A stretch of DNA of 51,611 nt. Origin: CAZQYC01 sp043746555. GTDB taxonomy: Bacteria > Pseudomonadota > Gammaproteobacteria > Steroidobacterales > Steroidobacteraceae. The translations under genes were made by a program, and so were the position numbers. The notes beneath the pieces were generated by a model that was not told the origin of the DNA, searched no databases, and saw only the letters and a program-made list of their open reading frames with translations. The stretch is from assembly GCA_043746555.1 (NCBI GenBank), contig JAYTQU010000343.1, forward strand, positions 1 through 51,611. The letters run 5' to 3'. Numbering within the stretch: the first letter of the stretch is position 1; each line of letters starts with the position of its first letter. Of this stretch, positions 9,701 to 18,127 are shown one piece after another.

Positions 9701-10605
9701 ATGAGTTGCTCGCCGGCATTGCGCGCGTGCTGGCGCGTGACTCGACCACCCATGCCGGGGAATTCGTTACGCGCACCGTATTGCAAGAACGCGCGACCAG
9801 GCGGCAATTCGACGGTCGTGTACTTTTGGTCGAAGACAATGCCGTCAATCAAAAAGTTGCGCGGCAATTCTTGCAGCGCCTGGGCTGTGAAGTCGTCATC
9901 GCCGACAATGGCGAGCAAGCCGTCAATCTATTCGAAGTCGAAACGTTCGCGTTGGTGTTGATGGATTTGCAAATGCCGATCATGGACGGTTACGCCGCGA
10001 CGCGACGCATTCGCGATTTCGAAGGTTGGCGCAAACGCACTCCCATTGTGGCGCTCACGGCCAATGCGATGACAGGACAGATGGAGCGCTGCATCGCAGC
10101 CGGTATGGACGACTTCCTCACCAAACCTCTCGATACGCAGCGATTGCGCGAGGTATTGACCAAGTTTGGAATGACGAAGGAATTCGGAACCGCAGAGCCA
10201 TTCATCGACGAACCGGTCGTCGAAACGCTACTCTCAAATCCGGCGGCATCGCCGGTCGATCTAACGCGCATCGACGATCTTGCTCAAGGTGACATCGAAT
10301 TCAAGCAGGACTTGATCGAAACGTTTTCGGTCAGCTGTGCCAACATTCGCGACGAACTACGCGAAGCTTTTCGCGCCGGCAATCGAACAGCGCTCGTCAG
10401 CGCGGCCCACAAACTCAAAGGCGCGAGCGCTAATATCCACGCACACGAACTACAAGGCTTATCGGCCGAATTGGAATCGCAGTCTCAGCAGTGGTCGGTC
10501 GACAAGATTGAAACGCACCTGGCGTCGGTTGCAGCCGCCATACAGCGTGCGCAGGACTATCTGCAGCACAATAACAAGCACACCAAGACGGCGGGCGCGG
10601 CGTAA
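6763..10605 (+). CDS. Hybrid sensor histidine kinase: TM, 4 PAS, HisKA, HATPase, REC, REC, HPt
   Basis: A protein of about 1280 aa. Order (numbered from ATG 6763): two N-terminal membrane helices in about residues 28-66, four PAS domains (about 86-205, 222-345, 360-475, 485-605), HisKA with SHEIRTPMNGI (His about 633), HATPase with NLVGNAIKF, DTGIGI and GTGLGL, receiver 1 (phospho-Asp about 923 in LIDFQMPEMDG), receiver 2 (Asp about 1068 in LMDLQMPIMDG), and an HPt domain with AAHKLKGAS (His about 1216). All phosphorelay residues look intact, so it can in principle pass phosphate His-Asp-His to soluble regulators nearby. PAS 1 and PAS 2 share ATQAADI(S/N)xWE, a sign of internal duplication. 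The start is uncertain: no good Shine-Dalgarno precedes ATG 6763, and GTG at 6805 is an alternative. It converges on the receiver-GGDEF gene 17 nt away. Confidence 0.93.
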   Translation: MQVGKPSIDKRPRNVTPLPPKNSHFDRRLRVVGYIALAAGAGTVASLFGVGAALGCVAMAALSWAIHRQRPAAGAVPESRDEPHAILERLTLATQAADISAWEFDVASRRFVWDMNRPKAFGLDMVPIADLAAGLIAATHPDDRPLLLDSVRQTLLRGENTYSYRFRLARPGFPIRHMESFARIVTDSRGEPERVLGATWYITNEVQTTEMLQRQAEQERSLLDRFAIATQAADINSWEVQFNPPRIVWHDNFDPLLITDGNDDPLPGVIARQHPDDRNAFGQAVIAASKAKSDIASYRYRIKDGKNNWQHTQNHARLLFDANGKLIRALGVTWFITREVEAAEQMQQQAEQLRAAKRRMERAALSSSEGHFELDLQTQQAWHSESFHALLGYAPGSLLLSIDAATALLRHSDDADEHRDHIAQHVAGGEPYVFEARYRMTSGDYRWFKIRGCSELGSDGKPIRVAGSIQDIHEQKLAQDALRLVQDRFERAIHGTQDGLWEVEADASSAWHSPRFAALLGYDESELPQGTQFMHDRIHPEDLAIVAAAVVAHYRDNLPFDIELRLRTKSDDYRWYRARAVAARDATGKPLRMSGSMQDVTDARLAREELVRATEAAQAANFAKSAFLANVSHEIRTPMNGILGMTGLLIETELDHAQRDYAETIRASADSLLTVINDILDFSKIEAGKLDIESLELDLRSNVEDVGDMMAFQAAAKKLELVVNMHPDVPRFVRGDPQRIRQCLINLVGNAIKFTRAGEVVIEVAKVISTTGEMLTRFEVRDTGIGIASEALSNLFQPFTQADSSTTRDFGGTGLGLSIVRRLTELMDGATGARSQLGVGSTFWFELPLEAAPTPERIDLHFGDAHDKRILIVDDNHTNRRVLLGQLEQAGFNVEAEANGVDALATMQQAVADARPFDIALIDFQMPEMDGAMLGERINGDAELSRTRTLMLTSMDRHGDMRQFAAMGFAGYLSKPVRSNELLAGIARVLARDSTTHAGEFVTRTVLQERATRRQFDGRVLLVEDNAVNQKVARQFLQRLGCEVVIADNGEQAVNLFEVETFALVLMDLQMPIMDGYAATRRIRDFEGWRKRTPIVALTANAMTGQMERCIAAGMDDFLTKPLDTQRLREVLTKFGMTKEFGTAEPFIDEPVVETLLSNPAASPVDLTRIDDLAQGDIEFKQDLIETFSVSCANIRDELREAFRAGNRTALVSAAHKLKGASANIHAHELQGLSAELESQSQQWSVDKIETHLASVAAAIQRAQDYLQHNNKHTKTAGAA

Positions 10606-10622
10606 CCGCCTGCCGCGTCGCA

Positions 10623-11594
10623 CTACATCGATTTCATTGTCACGCGATTGCGGCCTTGCGATTTGCTTTCGTAAACGCAGGCATCGCAGCGCGCCACTAA
10701 GGCATCGAGCGACGCGTCGACCGGCACACCGGCGTCCCATCCGGCAGCACCAAAACTCGCGGTCACGCCAAGCGTAAGTTCGTTGAACTTGATCGGCAAT
10801 TTGGCCAAACGATCGCGCAAGATGTCGGCCACTTTCACCGCATTCATCGCTTGAGTTTCGGGCAACACGACGACGAATTCTTCGCCGCCATAACGCGCCA
10901 CCCAATCGGTGCTGCGAATATTCTGTCGCAGTTCATTCACGACTGCCTTCAGCACCTCATCGCCCGCTTGATGACCGTGCGTGTCGTTGACCTTCTTGAA
11001 GTAATCGACATCGCACATCAACAGCGACAGCGGATGCGCGTAGCGCGCGGAGCGTTCGAGCTCATGCGGAAGCTGTTCCATCAGATAGCGGCGATTGAAT
11101 GCGCCGGTTAACGGGTCGGTCACCGATAGCCGGCGATTCTCTTCGTTCAATGCGCGCAGCGTCCGCTCCAATGTGACGATGCGCTTGCCGGTGTTAAGGC
11201 GCGCAAGCAATTCCGGTTCGAGCACGGGCTTGGTTAAGTAGTCGTCCGCGCCGGCTTGCAATCCCGCCACCAAGTGTTCGATGGCGTCGCGCGAAGTGAG
11301 CAAAATCGTATACACATAGCCGTCTAAATTCGCCGACCGAACCGCTTTGCACAGCGCCACGCCGTCCATCTCCGGCATTTCCCAATCGGTGACCAGCAAC
11401 TGAAAATGCGGCGGGGTGGTTAGTCGCGCCAGGGCTTCTTTGCCGTTCTGCGCGGTTTCAACGACAAACCCGGCGCGCTTTAATAGACGCGCGGTAATCA
11501 ATCGTTGCGTCGGTTCGTCATCCACCAACATCACGCGCCACTCGGTGCTCGCGGCTTGCCCGTGTTGGTGCAGGGGCGTGGCCAGCGCGCTCAT
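10623..11594 (-). CDS. Receiver-GGDEF diguanylate cyclase (PleD/WspR-like)
   Basis: A 323-aa response regulator with an N-terminal receiver (acidic pair in LVDDEP, phospho-Asp 70 in VTDWEMPEMDG, Lys in YLTKP) and a C-terminal GGDEF domain whose active site reads GGEEF (residues 236-240). The upstream RSTD (227-230) is in the exact position of the RxxD inhibitory site, so product inhibition by cyclic-di-GMP is expected. A helical linker with ERTLRALNEENRRL joins the domains. The predicted reaction is 2 GTP to cyclic-di-GMP, switched by phosphorylation-driven dimerisation. ATG at 11594 overlaps the stop of the receiver-EAL gene (ATGA) and has AAGGAG seven bases upstream. It is the third gene of a kinase > EAL > GGDEF operon, so it is probably phosphorylated by that hybrid kinase. 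Confidence 0.95.
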   Translation of the reverse strand: MSALATPLHQHGQAASTEWRVMLVDDEPTQRLITARLLKRAGFVVETAQNGKEALARLTTPPHFQLLVTDWEMPEMDGVALCKAVRSANLDGYVYTILLTSRDAIEHLVAGLQAGADDYLTKPVLEPELLARLNTGKRIVTLERTLRALNEENRRLSVTDPLTGAFNRRYLMEQLPHELERSARYAHPLSLLMCDVDYFKKVNDTHGHQAGDEVLKAVVNELRQNIRSTDWVARYGGEEFVVVLPETQAMNAVKVADILRDRLAKLPIKFNELTLGVTASFGAAGWDAGVPVDASLDALVARCDACVYESKSQGRNRVTMKSM

Positions 11595-12787
11595 ATGATG
11601 GCTCCTTGCTTATCGTTCCATTCGGCAATGGCCGGCGGTATCTGCAACCCCGGCATCGGCCGCCCAATGAAGTAGCCTTGCGCGCGATCACAGCCGACGG
11701 ATTCGAGATAGTCGAGCACGGCTTGAGTTTCCACGCCTTCGGCGCATGCCGTCAAGCGCAACTTGTGCGCCAACAACACCATGGTCTCCACCATCGTTCG
11801 CGCTTCGTCGTGGTCGACGACATCGCGCACGAACGAGATGTCAATTTTCAATTCGCCGAACGGCATTAAATAGAGTTGCTTGAGCGACGAATACCCGGTG
11901 CCGAAATCGTCGATCGACAGTCCGAAGTTTTTAACTCTGAGGCGAGTGAGCACTTCCATCGTCGCCGCCGGATCGGCCATGGCCGCCGACTCGGTAACTT
12001 CGAATACGATGCGGCGTCGATCGACGCCGAAGCGCTCTGCCACGGCATCGACGTGATCGGGAAAACTCAAATCGTTGAGCAATTGCGGCGATAAATTAAT
12101 CGCCACGCCAAGCTCGATTCCGGCTTCTTGCCAGTCGTGCGCTTGCGTCATCGCAAGTTCCAGCACACGTTCAGTGAGTTTGCGAATCAGACCATGCTGT
12201 TCGGCCAACGGCACGAAGCGCGCCGGGGACACGAATCCCATCTGCGGATGCCGCCAACGCGCCAACGCTTCGACGCCTTGAACGATCCAACGCTTCGGCC
12301 CGAGACACGCCGCTTTCGGTTGATAGAAGACTTCGATTTCGTTGCGCTTGAATGCTAAGTCCAAGTCCGCCGGTGTCAGCGCCGATTCGCCGCGCAGAGT
12401 TTTGCGAAGTATCGCCTCAAGTTCCGGCAACAAAATCGGTTTGCGCAAAGCGCCGAGCATGTTGAGCCCTTGCGCGCGACCGACTTGCTCCGCAGTCGCG
12501 AGCACGCGCTCGTCCATCCCACTTGCGACCAAAACTTGCGCGCGCGATCCTTGCCGCGCGAGATAACGCAAGAGCTCAATACCGTCGGTGCCGGGCATTT
12601 GCAAATCCATCACGACGACGGTAGGACGAAACTCTAAAACGACACGCCGAAACTGGTCCGCTTCGGTGGCCGAACAAGTCTCGAAGCCGAGCGCGGTCGC
12701 CGCTTCGACGATAAATTCGCATAAGTCCGGTTGATCGTCTACGACCAGCAAGCGATTGGTTGAGTCAAGCAACACGCACCTCCCCAT
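11591..12787 (-). CDS. Receiver-EAL cyclic-di-GMP phosphodiesterase (copy 1)
   Basis: About 398 aa. The N-terminal receiver has VVDDQP and VVVMDLQMPGTDG (phospho-Asp about 61). The C-terminal EAL domain keeps the catalytic set: EALARW, AINLSP, FEVTES, IDDFGTGYSSL, LKID, CAEGVET and QGYFIGRP, so an active enzyme hydrolysing cyclic-di-GMP to pGpG is predicted. Two starts compete: ATG 12787 with no clear Shine-Dalgarno, or TTG 12772 preceded by GGGGAGG at six bases; the latter shortens the overlap with the upstream kinase from 23 to 8 nt and may be the true one. Either way translation is coupled to the kinase upstream and to the GGDEF gene downstream. It is a clear paralogue of the receiver-EAL protein at 20854-22047, sharing the motif ASGMD(E/Q)RVL. 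Confidence 0.93.
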   Translation of the reverse strand: MGRCVLLDSTNRLLVVDDQPDLCEFIVEAATALGFETCSATEADQFRRVVLEFRPTVVVMDLQMPGTDGIELLRYLARQGSRAQVLVASGMDERVLATAEQVGRAQGLNMLGALRKPILLPELEAILRKTLRGESALTPADLDLAFKRNEIEVFYQPKAACLGPKRWIVQGVEALARWRHPQMGFVSPARFVPLAEQHGLIRKLTERVLELAMTQAHDWQEAGIELGVAINLSPQLLNDLSFPDHVDAVAERFGVDRRRIVFEVTESAAMADPAATMEVLTRLRVKNFGLSIDDFGTGYSSLKQLYLMPFGELKIDISFVRDVVDHDEARTMVETMVLLAHKLRLTACAEGVETQAVLDYLESVGCDRAQGYFIGRPMPGLQIPPAIAEWNDKQGAII

Positions 12788-15167
12788 CCAATAGTGTTCG
12801 TATGCGCAGCGCCAAATCTTCCGCGCGATACGGCTTCGGCAACATGTCCGAGTAGGCCAGCGCAGCGCCATTGGACAGCGCGCCGCTATTTGCATAACCG
12901 GTGGTAAACAAAACATTGATCCCCGGACGCAGCTCGCGCGCACGTTGGGCTAACGCGGGTCCAAGCATGCCGCCGGGCATCATCACATCCGTAAACAGTA
13001 GATCGACCGATTCGTCGCTAGCTAAAACGCGCAGCGCGGCATCGGCATTGGGTGCCTGGATGATGCGATATCCCAGATGCGTCAGCGTCGCGGCCGAGGT
13101 TTCCCGCAAATCGGTATCGTCTTCGACGACCAGAATGCTTTCCGAACCACCCGGGACCACGCGGTTGAAACCGGTTTCTTCGCGTAGAACGACCCCCTCG
13201 GAACACCGTGGTAAAAATAGTGTGACGTGGGTACCACGACCGGGCTCACTGTCGATGAAGGTCGCTCCGCCGGATTGCTTGGCAAAACCGTGCACCATCG
13301 ACAACCCCAAGCCGCTGCCCTTGCCCGGCTCTTTGGTGGTAAAAAACGGCTCGAACACGCTTTTAAGAATGTCTTTTGAAATACCGGCGCCGGTATCGGT
13401 CACTTCCACGCAAACATACTCGCCGGGCAATAGTTCGGGATGATCGTCGCAAAACAGCCGATCGAGCACTCGATTACGAGTAGCAATCGTCAACGTGCCG
13501 CCCTGCGGCATGGCGTCGCGCGCGTTGATCGCCAAATTCAGTATCGCGCTCTCAAGCTGACTGGGATCGACGCGGCTCAACCACAAATCGGCAGCCGGCA
13601 GAATCTTCACTTCGATCGAGTCGCCAAGCGTACGACGCAACAAATCGTCCAACCCCTTCACATTACGGTTGAGATCGACTACTTCCGGTTCGAGAAGCTG
13701 CCGTCGCGAGAACGCCAACAAACGCCGCGTGAGATCCGCGCCGCGCACCGCCGCACGCATGGCCGTGCTGATCTTGCGCAAGTGAGTGGGATGCTCAAAC
13801 AAACTGCGTTGTAACAATTGCAGGTTGCCGATCACCACACCGAGCAGGTTATTGAAATCGTGAGCGATGCCGCCGGTCAGTTGTCCGACCGCTTCCATTT
13901 TCTGCGCTTGTATCAGTCGCGCTTCGAGTTGCTTGATCTCGGTAAGATCGTGCATCACCGAAAAGAATCCTCGCACTCGACCGTTGGCGCCGGTCTCGGG
14001 AACGTAATGAACCTGCCACTCATTACGTCGCGCATCGATTAGCGTCGTTGCGGTGAATGCTTGCGGCTCACCGTTCAATGCCGCGTGCAGATGCGAACGA
14101 AGCTGCGCGTAAGTCTCGGGCGGCACGAGATCGATGACCCGACGACCGACGATTTGCTCGCGCGATAAGCCCCAGCCTTCGGCCATCAAGCGATTGCAAT
14201 AGGTGACGATGCCGTCGGCATTCACGTAGTTCACGATGGTCGGCATCGCGTCTAATGTTTTCTCGAAGAAATCGCGAGTCTCGCGTAGCTTTTGTTCCGC
14301 AACGCGTCGTGCGGTAATGTCTTGAATGATGCCGTGCATACGACGCGTGCGTCCGTCGACGCGTTCCGCCTTGCCGATCACGTGCACCCACAGCGCGCGA
14401 CCTTGAGTGGTCGCGATTCGCATCTCCGCTTCGAAGTCGCGGCCGGTCGCCAGCGACTCGTCCCACAATTTTTTGTAAGCTCTGCGATCGCCCTCGTCGT
14501 AACACACCTCGATGCGCTTAAAATCAAGCGAACTGCCTACCGGAATATCGTGAATGCGATAGACCTCATCCGTCCAAATGAGTCGATCGTTGTCGGGAAG
14601 ATATTCCCATGCGCCGACCTTCGCGGTCGCTTGCATGTCTTGCAACATCACATCCAGACGCACACGTTCGGAGATATCGGCGAAGGTCATCAAGGTACCG
14701 ATCGTTCGCGGTCCGTCGAGCAGCGGCACTAATCGATACTCGACAGGCCGTAAGCGCCCGTCTTTACGCTTCAACGTCGCACCGACTCCGCGCCGCATAT
14801 CGGTGGTGTAACGCACCGGTCGCGCGGGATCGGCAATGTGCACTTCGCTCTCGGCGTTGGTCACGATGCTGCGATAGTCGACGCCGACTAACTCCTCCAC
14901 CGCAAAACCCAACATACGCGCCGCAGCGGGATTGGCATAACGCACTCGGCCGGTGGCATCCAATTCGAATATCCCTTCGCCGGATGCCTCGACGATCGAT
15001 TCGTTGCGTCGCGCTTTCGCTTTCGCCTGAACTTGCGCGCGACGATCGTCTGCGCGCGAGCGCAAGAGCCAAAAGATTATCAGCAGCGCTGGGATGGCTG
15101 CGAGCACTGCGCCCGCGACGACTGCGAGTCCACCGCCGTGCTGTAAGAGTGATTCGACGAAGCCCAT
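12765..15167 (-). CDS. Hybrid sensor histidine kinase: TM, 3 PAS, HisKA (HDFNN type), HATPase, REC
   Basis: An 800-aa protein with one N-terminal membrane helix (about residues 12-35), three PAS domains (about 52-170, 175-290, 298-412), a phosphoacceptor helix with GGIAHDFNNLLG (His 436), an ATPase domain (LNLAINARDAMP, DTGAGI, GKGSGLGLSMVHGF), and a C-terminal receiver (VVEDDTD, LLFTDVMMPGG). The conserved N of the phosphoacceptor box and the FFTTK motif are typical of the HDFNN class of hybrid kinases. ATG at 15167 has only a weak Shine-Dalgarno (GAGC). It is the first gene of the coupled set kinase > receiver-EAL > receiver-GGDEF. The closest relative in the window is the LOV-like kinase at 22034-24835. 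The signal sensed is unknown. Confidence 0.93.
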   Translation of the reverse strand: MGFVESLLQHGGGLAVVAGAVLAAIPALLIIFWLLRSRADDRRAQVQAKAKARRNESIVEASGEGIFELDATGRVRYANPAAARMLGFAVEELVGVDYRSIVTNAESEVHIADPARPVRYTTDMRRGVGATLKRKDGRLRPVEYRLVPLLDGPRTIGTLMTFADISERVRLDVMLQDMQATAKVGAWEYLPDNDRLIWTDEVYRIHDIPVGSSLDFKRIEVCYDEGDRRAYKKLWDESLATGRDFEAEMRIATTQGRALWVHVIGKAERVDGRTRRMHGIIQDITARRVAEQKLRETRDFFEKTLDAMPTIVNYVNADGIVTYCNRLMAEGWGLSREQIVGRRVIDLVPPETYAQLRSHLHAALNGEPQAFTATTLIDARRNEWQVHYVPETGANGRVRGFFSVMHDLTEIKQLEARLIQAQKMEAVGQLTGGIAHDFNNLLGVVIGNLQLLQRSLFEHPTHLRKISTAMRAAVRGADLTRRLLAFSRRQLLEPEVVDLNRNVKGLDDLLRRTLGDSIEVKILPAADLWLSRVDPSQLESAILNLAINARDAMPQGGTLTIATRNRVLDRLFCDDHPELLPGEYVCVEVTDTGAGISKDILKSVFEPFFTTKEPGKGSGLGLSMVHGFAKQSGGATFIDSEPGRGTHVTLFLPRCSEGVVLREETGFNRVVPGGSESILVVEDDTDLRETSAATLTHLGYRIIQAPNADAALRVLASDESVDLLFTDVMMPGGMLGPALAQRARELRPGINVLFTTGYANSGALSNGAALAYSDMLPKPYRAEDLALRIRTLLDGEVRVA

Positions 15168-15254
15168 GCGGAAAAGCTCAGGGCGACGGTGCAGCTGCGT
15201 TTAGCGAATTCGATACCGAAATACAGAAGAACACAGTGACTCGCGCCACGCTCG

Positions 15255-15986
15255 TTATGCCTTTTGCGCCGGGTCTCGCCCCGCATACCAATTGACGGCG
15301 TACTGCATCAATTGCGCGGAGGTGCGCAACGACAACTTGCGCTTGATGCGCTGCCGATGCGATTCGACTGTCTTGACGCTCAAGTTCAGCGCTTCGGCGG
15401 TTTGCCGCGTCGACAGTCCCTTGCCGATCATGTGCAAAACTTGCAACTCGCGATTGGTCAAACTATCGATCGGATTCGCCGAAATGTACGCGCCACCGGC
15501 GGCGAATTTTTCGATCATGCTATTGCCGACCGCTTCGCTCACGTAGATGCCGCCGTCAAGGACGCGGCGCAACGCGATCAAGAATTGATCCGATGCGGCT
15601 TGTTTCATGATGTAGCCGTTCGCGCCGGCCGACAGCATGCGTTCGGCGTAAATCGCCTCGTCGTGCATAGAGAGCACCAACAGCGGTAACGCCGCGTAAT
15701 GCGCACGCGTGTCTTTGACCAACTCCAAACCGTCTCCTTGTTTCAAGGACACGTCGACGATGACTGCATCGGGCTCTAAATCGCGAATTGCCGTTTTTGC
15801 TTCGCGCGCCGATTCCGATTCGCCGCACACTTCCAAATCGGGCTCTGCTTCGATTAGACGACGCAATCCTTGCCGCACGATCGGATGATCGTCCACGATC
15901 AGAACGCGGCGGCGGCGACCGGTTGCGGTCGTTTCCTTGATCGCCGGTTTAAGAGGTGGTTTGAATAATGACGGGCCGGTAGTCAT
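15255..15986 (-). CDS. NarL/FixJ-type response regulator (copy 1)
   Basis: A 243-aa regulator with a receiver (LIVDDHPIVRQGL; phospho-Asp 78 in VIVDVSLKQGDG; Lys in YIMKQ) and a C-terminal LuxR-type helix-turn-helix (about residues 173-240: LTNRELQVLHMIGKGLSTRQ, then LNLSVKTVESHRQRIKRKL). It binds DNA as a dimer after phosphorylation; targets are unknown. ATG at 15986 overlaps the stop of the HisKA_3 kinase as ATGA and has AAAGGAG upstream, so the pair is a cognate kinase/regulator unit. A paralogue lies at 18128-18799. The N-terminal 25 residues before the receiver are extra compared with the paralogue. The 87-nt gap to the next gene contains no clear terminator. Confidence 0.94.
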   Translation of the reverse strand: MTTGPSLFKPPLKPAIKETTATGRRRRVLIVDDHPIVRQGLRRLIEAEPDLEVCGESESAREAKTAIRDLEPDAVIVDVSLKQGDGLELVKDTRAHYAALPLLVLSMHDEAIYAERMLSAGANGYIMKQAASDQFLIALRRVLDGGIYVSEAVGNSMIEKFAAGGAYISANPIDSLTNRELQVLHMIGKGLSTRQTAEALNLSVKTVESHRQRIKRKLSLRTSAQLMQYAVNWYAGRDPAQKA

Positions 15987-17752
15987 GTCCGCGCTCCTTT
16001 AGTTCGCAATTTGAAATTCTTTTGTGCTTTGGCTTTGCCAGTATGGACCGATCGCCGCGGTTTGGTAACGCGACTCACTTTGTCGCGCGATTGTTCGTCG
16101 CGCGATTCTATTTCGGCAGCGACTCGCCCCATCGATTGTCGAGACACGCGATTGATGGCACTATCAATGGGGCACTCGCACACCACGCGCGTTCCGCGCG
16201 TCGCACCGCGTTCGATATGCATGTCACCTCGCGCGATTCGCGCACGATAACGCATGATGCGCAGCCCCATGCCCTTGGCTAGATCGTCATTGGCGTTCGT
16301 AGCGGTAGTGTTTGGCGACGGCTGCGGCATCCCGCAACCATCGTCGTCGATCGTCAATCGCACATTGTTCTGTGTCGCGCTCAAGTGCAATCGCACCACA
16401 CCGGCTTGACCGTGCTTGACGGCATTGGTCACGGCTTCCTGCGCGATTCGGTATAAGTGATTGGCAACCTCCGTATCCAAATGAATCACCGGCGGTAACT
16501 TATCGAGAAACTCGGCTTTAATGCCGTAGATGCCGCGCGCATGCATCGCAAGGCCCTCGAGCGCGTCGCGCAATCCGCCGCGTTCCAAATGCACCGGCGA
16601 CAATCCTCGCGCCAATGATCGCGTATTCTCCACCGCATTGTTAAGCAAACGCGTAATGCCTTCGATCTCCGGCGGCGATTCGCCGTGTTGAGCTTGCAAT
16701 CGTCCGGCCAAACAACGCAGCATCAACGCGATGCCGGTCAGCTCTTGACCCAAGCCATCGTGCAAGTCGTTACCGATACGATCTTGTTCGCGACTTACCG
16801 CATCGAGGATCGCCCGCTCTAGGTGTTTACGTTCGCCCACGTCCTGCAGAACCAGTAACCCATGACGACGTTCGGCGTCGTCGAGTCGCGAGATCGCGCC
16901 GGCAACGCTCACGTGCGATCCATCGGGACGACGCACTTCAAATTCCAATGGCCACGGTCCCGCGCCATCGGCGCTAGTGCGCGGCAGACCCACGAAGTCG
17001 AGCGCGTCCGCCAACGAAGTAAGCGGACGACCGATCAACATGCCGCGCGCAAAGCCGAACAGCGCATCAAAGGCCGGATTGGTAATGACGATCAACCCTG
17101 CTTCGTTGATTAACGCAACGCCTTCCAACATCGACTCGATCATCTTGGCCTGCGTCGCGACCGCGCGTTGCGCCAACACATGCTGCGTCGTGTCGCTGCC
17201 GTTAAGCGTCAATGCCACGATCTGTTGTTGCTCGCGCACCGGCGCGACGCGCACCTCGATGTGCCTAGGCGTACCGAACGGTCCGAGCGTTTCAAATTCG
17301 AAACGATCCGGCGCGCCAATCTGCAAAACGCCGTTCATACATTGCAGCGCACGCGCGCGATAGTCCTCCGGAATCAACTCGGCAACCAGTGTCCCGCACA
17401 ACTCGCGAGGCGCGCAACTATCTGCGTTGCGATTGGCGATGCCGCGATTTGCAAAGACGACGCGCAAATTGCGGTCGACCAAAATCAACAAATCGGCGCA
17501 CGCCTCGGCGGCAAGACGCAAACGCCGTTCGGACTCAGCCGATGTCGCATCGCGGGGCGACGCCACATTGTCGGATATTCGCTGATCCGAACCGGTTGCG
17601 GAACTCGTCGTGGAACTCTGAGTAGAACTCGGAGTAGAACTCGGAGTAGAAACCTGAGTATAAACCTGAGTAGAACTCGGAGTAGAACTCGGAGCCGCAC
17701 CAGGAGTCGCCGATTGCGATAAAGAATGTTGAGTCGCTGCGTCCACGAACAA
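15983..17752 (-). CDS. Cytosolic PAS-PAS-HisKA_3 sensor histidine kinase (NarX/DegS type)
   Basis: About 589 aa. After a low-complexity Ser/Thr/Pro/Gln leader encoded by a 12-bp tandem repeat come two PAS domains (about 75-190 and 200-310), a HisKA_3 dimerisation helix (REQDRIGNDLHDGLGQELTG, His near 331), and an ATPase domain (LYRIAQEAVTNAVKHG, DDDGCGMP, GMGLRIMRYRA). The C-terminus is a basic tail of about 50 residues. No membrane segment is visible, so a cytosolic location is likely. The start is unclear: TTG 17752 has AAGG at five bases; GTG 17746 and GTG 17815 are alternatives. Its stop overlaps the downstream NarL-type regulator start (ATGA). The kinase core is paralogous to that at 19274-20740, sharing RSLARGL(S/A)PV(H/N)LERGGL. 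Confidence 0.9.
   Translation of the reverse strand: MFVDAATQHSLSQSATPGAAPSSTPSSTQVYTQVSTPSSTPSSTQSSTTSSATGSDQRISDNVASPRDATSAESERRLRLAAEACADLLILVDRNLRVVFANRGIANRNADSCAPRELCGTLVAELIPEDYRARALQCMNGVLQIGAPDRFEFETLGPFGTPRHIEVRVAPVREQQQIVALTLNGSDTTQHVLAQRAVATQAKMIESMLEGVALINEAGLIVITNPAFDALFGFARGMLIGRPLTSLADALDFVGLPRTSADGAGPWPLEFEVRRPDGSHVSVAGAISRLDDAERRHGLLVLQDVGERKHLERAILDAVSREQDRIGNDLHDGLGQELTGIALMLRCLAGRLQAQHGESPPEIEGITRLLNNAVENTRSLARGLSPVHLERGGLRDALEGLAMHARGIYGIKAEFLDKLPPVIHLDTEVANHLYRIAQEAVTNAVKHGQAGVVRLHLSATQNNVRLTIDDDGCGMPQPSPNTTATNANDDLAKGMGLRIMRYRARIARGDMHIERGATRGTRVVCECPIDSAINRVSRQSMGRVAAEIESRDEQSRDKVSRVTKPRRSVHTGKAKAQKNFKLRTKGART
17599..17694. repeat. 12-bp tandem repeat inside the HisKA_3 kinase gene
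   Basis: Seven consecutive 12-bp units (17611-17694, consensus TAGAACTCGGAG with a TAGAAACCTGAG variant) plus one degenerate copy at 17599-17610. Twelve is a multiple of three, so copy-number change keeps the reading frame; the units encode Ser-Thr-Pro-Ser and Ser-Thr-Gln-type tetrapeptides near the protein's N-terminus. This looks like a slippage-prone linker. Confidence 0.85.
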
Positions 17753-18127
17753 AAATACCTTAATTGATACGCAAGCGAACTCGGCCAAATCGCTTCGGTG
17801 CGCACGCCGGCGCACTGTTGCGTTAGCGTCCCAATTCGCTCCGAGTGAAATCGAAAGATCGCGCTACTCACGCTAAAAATCATGATGTTCGAGCGGGAAA
17901 GTGCGCGGTATCAGCAAATCCCCTAAAGTTTTGAAGGCGCGCGCTGGCGCGCTGTTTTCCGTGCGAACGAACGCAAATAAATTGCCGACCAATTCGCGGC
18001 GCATTCCACCAACGAACCACTGCGCGAACGGAGCGCGCATCGTAATGCGAACTAAGACACGGTCTGACTTGGCGCGCCGTCACACATACGATTCGAGTCG
18101 CAGCCCATCCCAACTATGGTTTTCCAA
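17753..18127. other. Intergenic region between the two HisKA_3/NarL modules
   Basis: About 375 bases upstream of the HisKA_3 kinase and downstream of the second NarL-type regulator. I see no convincing open reading frame with a ribosome binding site, no RNA gene and no strong terminator hairpin. If the kinase starts at GTG 17815 the gap shrinks to 312 bases. A promoter for the kinase-regulator pair is expected here but I cannot place one with confidence. Confidence 0.5.

Noticed and set aside
17599..17694. CRISPR-like repeat array
   Set aside because: Units are 12 bp, directly adjacent with no spacers, and in frame with a kinase gene; no cas genes.
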